Shown piece by piece: positions 51,532 through 64,000 of a stretch of 64,000 bases of DNA. The DNA is from Stenotrophomonas maltophilia (lineage in GTDB: Bacteria > Pseudomonadota > Gammaproteobacteria > Xanthomonadales > Xanthomonadaceae), in contig NZ_CP029773.1 in assembly GCF_003205835.1 (NCBI RefSeq), positions 776,501-840,500 of the forward strand, read 5' to 3'. The number at the start of each line of letters is the position of its first letter. Positions within the stretch are counted from its first letter, which is position 1. The notes beneath the pieces are model-generated. The model had not been told where the DNA came from and searched no databases. It saw only the letters and a program-made list of their open reading frames with translations. A program made the position numbers and the translations under genes.

Positions 51532-52722
51532 ATGGCCAAGGGTAAGTTCGAGCGCACCAAGCCGCACGTCAACGTCGGCACCATCGGTCACGTCGATCAC
51601 GGCAAGACCACGCTGACCGCCGCACTGACCAAGATCGGTGCCGAGCGCTTCGGTGGCGAGTTCAAGGATTACTCCTCGATCGACGCCGCGCCGGAAGAAA
51701 AGGCGCGTGGTATCACGATCTCGACCGCGCACGTCGAATACGAATCCCCGGTCCGTCACTACGCCCACGTCGATTGCCCGGGCCACGCTGACTACGTCAA
51801 GAACATGATCACCGGTGCCGCCCAGATGGACGGCGCGATCCTGGTGTGCTCGGCCGCTGACGGCCCGATGCCGCAGACCCGCGAGCACATCCTGCTGTCG
51901 CGTCAGGTCGGCGTGCCGTACATCGTCGTGTTCCTGAACAAGGCCGACATGGTTGACGACGCCGAGCTGCTCGAGCTGGTCGAGATGGAAGTGCGCGAGC
52001 TGCTGAGCAAGTACGACTTCCCGGGCGACGACACCCCGATCATCGCCGGTTCGGCCCGTCTGGCGCTGGAAGGCGACCAGAGCGACATCGGCGTGCCGGC
52101 CATCCTGAAGCTGGTCGACGCCCTGGACAGCTGGATCCCGGAGCCGGAGCGCGCGATCGACAAGCCGTTCCTGATGCCGGTGGAAGACGTGTTCTCGATC
52201 TCGGGCCGCGGCACCGTGGTGACCGGTCGTATCGAGCGCGGCGTGATCAAGGTTGGCGACGAAATCGAAATCGTCGGCATCCGTCCGGTGCAGAAGACCA
52301 CCGTGACCGGCGTTGAAATGTTCCGCAAGCTGCTGGACCAGGGTCAGGCAGGCGACAACGCTGGCCTGCTGCTGCGCGGCACCAAGCGTGACGACGTCGA
52401 GCGTGGCCAGGTCCTGGCCAAGCCGGGTTCGATCAAGCCGCACACCAAGTTCGAAGGCGAAGTCTACGTCCTGTCGAAGGACGAGGGCGGCCGCCACACC
52501 CCGTTCTTCAACGGCTACCGTCCGCAGTTCTACTTCCGTACCACCGACATCACCGGCGCAGCTGCTCTGCCGGAAGGCGTCGAAATGGTGATGCCGGGTG
52601 ACAACGTCAAGATGGTCGTCACCCTGATCAACCCGGTGGCAATGGACGAAGGCCTGCGCTTCGCCATCCGCGAAGGCGGTCGTACCGTCGGCGCCGGCGT
52701 GGTCTCGAAGATCATCGAGTAA
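51532..52722 (+). CDS. tuf: Elongation factor Tu
   Basis: A 396-residue EF-Tu. The P-loop is [14 protein letters not shown], switch I has KARGITIS, switch II is [12 protein letters not shown], the guanine site is NKAD and the third motif is SARLAL. It delivers aminoacyl-tRNA to the ribosome. The position, after tRNA-Tyr/Gly/Thr and before tRNA-Trp-secE-nusG, is that of E. coli tufB, so a second tuf in the str operon elsewhere is likely. Confidence 0.98.
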   Translation: MAKGKFERTKPHVNVGTIGHVDHGKTTLTAALTKIGAERFGGEFKDYSSIDAAPEEKARGITISTAHVEYESPVRHYAHVDCPGHADYVKNMITGAAQMDGAILVCSAADGPMPQTREHILLSRQVGVPYIVVFLNKADMVDDAELLELVEMEVRELLSKYDFPGDDTPIIAGSARLALEGDQSDIGVPAILKLVDALDSWIPEPERAIDKPFLMPVEDVFSISGRGTVVTGRIERGVIKVGDEIEIVGIRPVQKTTVTGVEMFRKLLDQGQAGDNAGLLLRGTKRDDVERGQVLAKPGSIKPHTKFEGEVYVLSKDEGGRHTPFFNGYRPQFYFRTTDITGAAALPEGVEMVMPGDNVKMVVTLINPVAMDEGLRFAIREGGRTVGAGVVSKIIE

Positions 52723-52824
52723 GCCTGCAGTACCGGTGGTTGCATAGCGCCGCCGGTTACGCGAATGGCGGGCCGGGAACCTCGGTCCGCCTTCGCCGTC
52801 TAAGGGAAGGCAAGTTTTCAACGT

Positions 52825-52900
<76 letters not shown>

Positions 52901-52949
52901 TCTGCCCACCTTATCCAGCGGCCTGGGCCGCTAAAGCAGACACAGCCGG

Positions 52950-53363
52950 ATGAATAGCAAGATCGAACACTCCAAGGACAACTCCGCCCATGGTGGAGAT
53001 ATCGTCAAGTATGTCGCCGCATCGCTGCTGGTGCTGGCCGGTCTGTTCGTCTGGTTCTGGTTCTCCGCCGACTCTGGTCGCGCCGCCCAGCTGGGTGCGT
53101 GGGCAGGTCAGCTGCGTGCGTTGGCGGTCGTGGTCGGTCTGGTTGGCGGTATCGGCGTGTTCATGCTGACCGGCAAGGGGCGCGACACCCGCGAATTCCT
53201 CTCCGAGTCGCGCTTTGAACTGCGCAAGGTGGTCTGGCCGACGCGCCAGGAAGCCATCCGCATGACCTGGGTCGTGATCGTCGTGGTGCTCATCCTCAGC
53301 CTGCTGCTGGGTGGCTTCGACTTCCTGATCCAGAAACTGACTCAGTGGTTCCTGAGCCGCTAA
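52950..53363 (+). CDS. secE: Preprotein translocase subunit SecE
   Basis: A 137-residue, three-helix SecE of the enterobacterial type. Helices are [36 protein letters not shown] and [20 protein letters not shown]. The conserved cytoplasmic motif [18 protein letters not shown] clamps SecY. It precedes nusG by 10 bp in the usual pair. Confidence 0.96.
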   Translation: MNSKIEHSKDNSAHGGDIVKYVAASLLVLAGLFVWFWFSADSGRAAQLGAWAGQLRALAVVVGLVGGIGVFMLTGKGRDTREFLSESRFELRKVVWPTRQEAIRMTWVVIVVVLILSLLLGGFDFLIQKLTQWFLSR

Positions 53364-53373
53364 GGAGAATTGC

Positions 53374-53934
53374 ATGAAGCGTTGGTACGTCGTTCACGCC
53401 TATTCGGGCTTCGAGAAGTCGGTGGCGCAGGCTCTGCGTGATCGCATCGTCCGTGACGGCATGGAAGAGCGCTTCGGCGACGTCCTGGTCCCGACCGAAG
53501 AAGTGGTCGAGATGCGCGCTGGCCAGAAGCGCCGTTCCGAGCGCAAGTTCTTCCCGGGTTACGTGCTGGTCCAGATCGAGACCCACGAAGAAGCCGGCAT
53601 TCCGCGCATCGACAACGAAAGCTGGCACCTGGTCAAGGAAACCCCGCGCGTGATGGGCTTCATCGGCGGCACCGCCGATCGTCCGCTGCCGATCGCCGAT
53701 TCCGAGGCCGAGGCCATCCTGAATCGCGTTCAGGAAGGTGTCGAGAAGCCGCGTCCGAAGGTGCTGTTCGAGCCGGGCCAGATGGTCCGCGTCACCGACG
53801 GCCCGTTCAACGATTTCAATGGCGTCGTCGAAGAAGTCAACTACGAGAAGAGCCGTCTGCGCGTCTCGGTGCTGATCTTCGGTCGTGCCACCCCGGTCGA
53901 GCTCGAGTTCGGTCAGGTCGAAAAGGCCGTCTGA
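53374..53934 (+). CDS. nusG: Transcription termination/antitermination factor NusG
   Basis: A 186-residue NusG. The N-terminal NGN domain starts [21 protein letters not shown], with [14 protein letters not shown] and TPRVMGFIG. The C-terminal KOW domain is [21 protein letters not shown]. It couples RNA polymerase with Rho and the ribosome. AAGGAG lies just upstream of the ATG. Confidence 0.97.
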   Translation: MKRWYVVHAYSGFEKSVAQALRDRIVRDGMEERFGDVLVPTEEVVEMRAGQKRRSERKFFPGYVLVQIETHEEAGIPRIDNESWHLVKETPRVMGFIGGTADRPLPIADSEAEAILNRVQEGVEKPRPKVLFEPGQMVRVTDGPFNDFNGVVEEVNYEKSRLRVSVLIFGRATPVELEFGQVEKAV

Positions 53935-53942
53935 CCGGTCCT

Positions 53943-54009
53943 GTAGGGTCGAGCCATGCTCGACTCCAGGCTCCGGATGGCGGTGCAGTCGAGCATGGCT
54001 CGACTCTAC
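53943..54009. repeat. Inverted pair of GTAG hairpins (GTCGAGC type)
   Basis: GTAGGGTCGAGCCATGCTCG onward at 53943 and the inverted partner ending CGACTCTAC at 54009 lie between nusG and rplK. The rest of 53935-54232 holds only the probable rplK promoter. Confidence 0.8.
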
Positions 54010-54079
54010 AAGGGGAACCGGGCTCTGCCCGGTTTCGTCCGTTTATGTGCCGCTTCAGGCATGTGAAGAAAAAACCTGT

Positions 54080-54085
54080 TATAGT
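54080..54085 (+). promoter_or_regulatory. Probable -10 of the rplKA promoter
   Basis: TATAGT lies in an AT-richer patch (AAAAAACCTGTTATAGTGCGC), followed by a GC-rich discriminator as in stringently controlled ribosomal promoters. The -35 is not clear. About 145 nt of leader precede rplK. Confidence 0.5.
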
Positions 54086-54232
54086 GCGCGGCTCCCCGCT
54101 GGGAAGCCAGCAGGACGAGGCCGCCGCAAGGTGGCCTTCGGCATGATTTCAAAACGCGATGCCGGGACGCGTGATTCCCGGTCCGATGGGGAGCCTGTTG
54201 TCGAAAGGCGCTAGCACCCGGAGAGCATACTC

Positions 54233-54661
54233 ATGGCAAAGAAAGTTGTCGGTTACATCAAGCTGCAGGTGAAGGCCGGTCAGGCCAACCCCTCGCCGCC
54301 GGTCGGTCCTGCGCTGGGTCAGCGCGGTCTGAACATCATGGAATTCTGCAAGGCGTTCAACGCTGCCACGCAGAAGCTCGAGCCGGGTCTGCCGGTTCCG
54401 GTGATCATCACGGCCTACTCGGACCGTACGTTCACCTTCATCACCAAGAGCACCCCGGCCACCACCCTGCTGAAGAAGGCCGCTGGCATCTCGTCGGGCT
54501 CCAAGCGCCCGAACACCGAGAAGGTCGGCAAGGTCACCCGTAAGCAGCTGGAAGAGATCGCCAAGGCGAAGGAACCGGATCTGACTGCCGCCGATCTGGA
54601 CGCCGCCGTGCGTACCATCGCTGGCTCTGCCCGTTCCATGGGCCTCGTGGTGGAGGGTTAA
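54233..54661 (+). CDS. rplK: 50S ribosomal protein L11
   Basis: A 142-residue L11. [20 protein letters not shown] is the N-terminal domain that forms the thiostrepton and GTPase-centre site, and the C-terminal rRNA-binding domain has [19 protein letters not shown]. rplA follows after 4 bp; in E. coli the pair is repressed by free L1 protein. Confidence 0.98.
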   Translation: MAKKVVGYIKLQVKAGQANPSPPVGPALGQRGLNIMEFCKAFNAATQKLEPGLPVPVIITAYSDRTFTFITKSTPATTLLKKAAGISSGSKRPNTEKVGKVTRKQLEEIAKAKEPDLTAADLDAAVRTIAGSARSMGLVVEG

Positions 54662-54665
54662 TAAG

Positions 54666-55364
54666 ATGGCACAGACCAAGCGTGAGAAGGCCATCAAGGC
54701 CGCCGTCGTTCCGGGCAAGGCATACGCCTTCGAGGACGCGATCAACATCCTGAAGAGCGCCACCAAGGCCAAGTTCGTCGAGTCGATCGACGTCGCTGTG
54801 CGCCTGGGCGTCGATGCGAAGAAGTCCGACCAGCAGGTCCGTGGCTCCACCGTGCTGCCGGCCGGTACCGGCAAGTCGGTCCGCGTCGCCGTGTTCGCTC
54901 CGGCCGGTGCCAAGGCTGACGAAGCCCTGGCCGCTGGCGCCGAAGCCGTCGGTATGGACGATCTGGCCGAGAAGATGCAGGCCGGCGACCTGAACTACGA
55001 CGTCGTCATCGCGACCCCGGACGCCATGCGCGTCGTCGGTAAGCTGGGCACCGTGCTGGGCCCGCGCGGCCTGATGCCGAACCCGAAGGTCGGCACTGTT
55101 TCCCCGAACCCGGGTGAAGCCGTGAAGAACGCCAAGTCGGGTCAGGTCCGTTACCGCACCGACAAGGCCGGCATCATCCACTGCACCATCGGCAAGGCCG
55201 ACTTCGCCGAAGACGCGCTGAAGTCGAACCTGACCGCGCTGCTGCTGGACCTGATCAAGGCCAAGCCGGCCACCTCGAAGGGTACCTACCTGCAGAAGGT
55301 TTCGGTCAGCTCGACGATGGGCCCGGGCGTCACCGTCGACCAGTCGTCGCTGACCCTGAAGTAA
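54666..55364 (+). CDS. rplA: 50S ribosomal protein L1
   Basis: A 232-residue L1, with [20 protein letters not shown], the signature [18 protein letters not shown] and the [12 protein letters not shown] segment. It forms the L1 stalk at the E site and acts as translational repressor of rplKA in related bacteria. A stable UUCG-capped hairpin follows 12 bp after the stop. Confidence 0.98.
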   Translation: MAQTKREKAIKAAVVPGKAYAFEDAINILKSATKAKFVESIDVAVRLGVDAKKSDQQVRGSTVLPAGTGKSVRVAVFAPAGAKADEALAAGAEAVGMDDLAEKMQAGDLNYDVVIATPDAMRVVGKLGTVLGPRGLMPNPKVGTVSPNPGEAVKNAKSGQVRYRTDKAGIIHCTIGKADFAEDALKSNLTALLLDLIKAKPATSKGTYLQKVSVSSTMGPGVTVDQSSLTLK

Positions 55365-55375
55365 TTGTTTCAAGC

Positions 55376-55402
55376 GGTCACGGTACCTTCGGTGCCGTGA
55401 CC
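55376..55402 (+). promoter_or_regulatory. UUCG-capped hairpin after rplA
   Basis: GGTCACGGTACC and GGTGCCGTGACC form a 12-bp stem with a C(TTCG)G cap, one of the most stable tetraloops. Without a T tract it may be an attenuator or 3'-end stabiliser separating rplKA from rplJL. Confidence 0.65.
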
Positions 55403-55599
55403 GTGACATTTGAAGGCATCGCTGGCAGTGCATCGCCCGCGGTAGCCGTCAAAGACCGCAGGCGCGGTCGTGGCAATACCGGCGACGGGCACGGAAGCTC
55501 GATCTGGCAAGGAGTCGCCGCCGGAGCAGTCATGAGCGCTTAATCGATTCCCCGGAATCACCCTGCGTAGATGGTGCCCTTCTGGAGTTTTTCTGGTTC

Positions 55600-55750
55600 A
55601 CGCACGTCTGGGTTTCCCAGGTTGGCCCACTCCAGGTCTAGAACGGCCCACCCCCGGAACATCATCCCGATGTTCCCGGCGTCCAGGACGGATGCCGCAC
55701 AGGACCGCACACGGCAGGAGCCGTAAGCGGAGTTCAATAGGAGGAGTGCA
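55600..55750 (+). promoter_or_regulatory. Putative L10 leader (autoregulatory mRNA) of rplJL
   Basis: The 386-bp rplA-rplJ gap is far longer than others in this operon. Its last 150 bp contain GGAACATCATCCCGATGTTC (a near-perfect hairpin) and GC-rich pairing segments ahead of AGGAGG. This is where the L10(L7/L12)4 complex binds rplJ mRNA in E. coli. It is assigned by position and structure, not by a covariance search. Confidence 0.5.
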
Positions 55751-56287
55751 ATGGCTCTCAATCTGTCCCAGAAGCAAGAAGTAGTCGCCGAGCTGGCAGA
55801 CGTCGCCGCCAAGGCCCACTCCTTGATCGCAGCCGAATACGCTGGCACCACGGTCGCCCAGATGACCGCGATGCGCAAGCAGGCTCGTGAAACCGGTGTT
55901 TTCTTGAAGGTTGTCAAGAACACCCTGGCTTCGCGCGCCGTTGAAGGCACCGAGTTCGCAGTCGCCCAGGACCAGATGGTTGGTCCGCTGCTGTACGCGT
56001 TCTCGCTCGAGGAGCCCGGCGCTGCCGGTCGCCTGATCAAGGAAGCCGCCAAGGGCAACGACAAGCTGAAGGCTAAGGTCGTCGCCATCGGTGGCGAAGT
56101 GTTCCCGGCAAGCCACGTCGAAGTGCTGGCCTCGCTGCCGACCCGCGACCAGGCCCTGGCCATGCTGGCCCGCGTCCTGACCGAGCCGGTCACGATGTTT
56201 GCCCGCGCCATCAAGGCCGTTGGCGAGAAGCAGGGTGGTGGCGACGTCGCCGCCGACGCTGCCGAGCCGGCCGCCGAGACCGCCTGA
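55751..56287 (+). CDS. rplJ: 50S ribosomal protein L10
   Basis: A 178-residue L10. [36 protein letters not shown] and the VGPLLYAFS segment are typical. The C-terminal helix carries L7/L12 dimers; the tail here ([20 protein letters not shown]) is Ala-rich. AGGAGG lies 6 nt before the ATG. Confidence 0.98.
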   Translation: MALNLSQKQEVVAELADVAAKAHSLIAAEYAGTTVAQMTAMRKQARETGVFLKVVKNTLASRAVEGTEFAVAQDQMVGPLLYAFSLEEPGAAGRLIKEAAKGNDKLKAKVVAIGGEVFPASHVEVLASLPTRDQALAMLARVLTEPVTMFARAIKAVGEKQGGGDVAADAAEPAAETA

Positions 56288-56350
56288 GTTTCGACTTACC
56301 GTGGTTCCTGACGGAACCTCAACCCAGAAAATCATCCAAAGGTATTTATC

Positions 56351-56719
56351 ATGTCCCTTACCAACGAACAGATCGTCGACGCCATCGCCGAGAAGTCCCT
56401 GATGGAAGTGATGGAGCTGGTCAAGGCCATCGAAGAGAAGTTCGGCGTCTCCGCCGCTGCTCCGGTTGCCGTGGCTGCTGCCGCTGGCCCGGCCGCTGCT
56501 GTTGAAGAGCAGACCGAGTTCACCGTCACCCTGAAGTCGGCCGGCGACAAGAAGGTCGAAGTCATCAAGGCCGTCCGCGCCATCACCGGCCTGGGCCTGA
56601 AGGAAGCGAAGGACCTGGCCGAAGCCGGTGGCGTCCTGAAGGAAGGCGCTTCGAAGGACGACGCCGAGAAGATGAAGAAGGACCTGGAAGCTGCTGGCGC
56701 GACTGTCGAAGTCAAGTAA
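56351..56719 (+). CDS. rplL: 50S ribosomal protein L7/L12
   Basis: A 122-residue L7/L12. The dimerisation domain ([20 protein letters not shown]) leads through an Ala-rich hinge to the factor-binding C-terminal domain ([18 protein letters not shown] and [11 protein letters not shown]). It recruits EF-Tu and EF-G. Confidence 0.98.
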   Translation: MSLTNEQIVDAIAEKSLMEVMELVKAIEEKFGVSAAAPVAVAAAAGPAAAVEEQTEFTVTLKSAGDKKVEVIKAVRAITGLGLKEAKDLAEAGGVLKEGASKDDAEKMKKDLEAAGATVEVK

Positions 56720-56760
56720 GCAGTTACCTTGCATCGTCACCGATTCACGGCGATGCAGCC

Positions 56761-56789
56761 AAGGCTGGGGGCGTAAGCCCCCGGCCTTT
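56761..56789 (+). terminator. rplL-rpoB attenuator hairpin
   Basis: AAGGCTGGGGGC and GCCCCCGGCCTTT form a long GC-rich stem with a GTAA loop in the 326-bp rplL-rpoB gap. As in E. coli, a partial terminator here would set the ratio of ribosomal protein to RNA polymerase transcripts. Confidence 0.7.
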
Positions 56790-56807
56790 GGTCGTTGTTG
56801 CAAGGTT

Positions 56808-56831
56808 GTAGATCCACGCCACGCGTGGATG
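56808..56831 (+). repeat. GTAG hairpin (ATCCACGCC type) before rpoB
   Basis: GTAGATCCACGCCACGCGTG onward is the same sequence type as at 21616, here inside the essential rplL-rpoB gap. Confidence 0.8.
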
Positions 56832-57003
56832 TAACGAGCGGCAAAAAGCCCAACACGGGCTGCGGTCAGACCCCGGCAGGCCAGCGCAGAGCGCGGCAGC
56901 GGGGGAGTGGATGCAGACGAGTTGGCAGTTGGAAGTAGCGGGAGAAGGCGTGCTGGTGCCGGCAATACCAGCGACTTCCAACTGACAATTTCAAGTTCCC
57001 TTC

Positions 57004-57023
57004 GGATCGTGGGCGCACGATCC
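57004..57023 (+). promoter_or_regulatory. Small hairpin in the rpoB leader
   Basis: GGATCGTG and CACGATCC form an 8-bp perfect stem with a GGCG loop, ending 22 nt before the rpoB ATG. It may influence rpoB translation or mRNA processing. Confidence 0.45.
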
Positions 57024-57045
57024 GCACAACAAGGTGGAAGACCTC

Positions 57046-61200
<4,155 letters not shown>

Positions 61201-61289
61201 TCCATGCCGGCGCGGCGGCCTCCGCCGCCGCGCCGCTGGCAGTCAACTGAAAGCCCATCGACACAGCATTCCTCCTTCTGGAGAACACC

Positions 61290-64000
<2,711 letters not shown>

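Overview
The window is a 64-kb piece of a GC-rich gammaproteobacterial chromosome, almost certainly Stenotrophomonas (S. maltophilia complex). Three things point there: Xanthomonadaceae-type proteins (a 568-residue OGT-like glycosyltransferase, a DUF1631 protein, a three-subunit transhydrogenase), many GTAG-headed hairpins of the SMAG/REP type described from S. maltophilia, and the gene order hemA-prfA / lolB-ispE-tRNA-Gln-prs-rplY-pth-ychF. There are no phage genes, transposases, CRISPR arrays or rRNA genes.

Layout. 0-2.7 kb: truncated LysR regulator, divergent DHA2-type MFS exporter and a small unknown protein. 2.6-3.1 kb: a 229-bp tandem duplication across a convergent gene junction. 3.0-5.9 kb: four overlapping minus-strand genes (nitroreductase, 5'-3' exonuclease, NUDIX hydrolase, N-formylglutamate amidohydrolase-like). 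6.2-13.1 kb: DUF1631 protein and a transhydrogenase whose pntAA is separated from pntAB-pntB by an opposing sigma-factor cassette. 13.3-22.7 kb: membrane protein, sufT, ilvE, a secreted subtilase, an asparaginase-domain protein, DUF2069/WrbA, YihY/TlpA, a 640-bp non-coding inverted-repeat element and PPK2. 22.7-33.9 kb: OGT, prfA, hemA, then TPR protein, lolB, ispE, tRNA-Gln, prs, rplY, pth, ychF. 33.9-34.3 kb: three repeats carrying evenly spaced DnaA-box-like pairs.

34.3-45.8 kb is a signalling and adhesion locus: a large autotransporter, a NarL/RcsB-type response regulator, two paralogous hybrid histidine kinases and a REC-EAL protein, arranged like the Pseudomonas Roc (Sad) or Bordetella Bvg systems. 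A 20-bp motif recurs at its two outer promoters. 45.9-51.0 kb looks like a cyanophycin or beta-aspartyl-peptide utilisation locus: TonB-dependent receptor, exported cyanophycinase-like protease and exported isoaspartyl peptidase, with a LacI-family-type operator in the divergent promoter.

51-64 kb is the conserved tRNA-Tyr/Gly/Thr-tuf-tRNA-Trp-secE-nusG operon, then rplKA, rplJL, rpoB and rpoC (cut by the window end). Translational coupling through ATGA or similar overlaps is very common throughout, so most clusters are probably co-translated operons.
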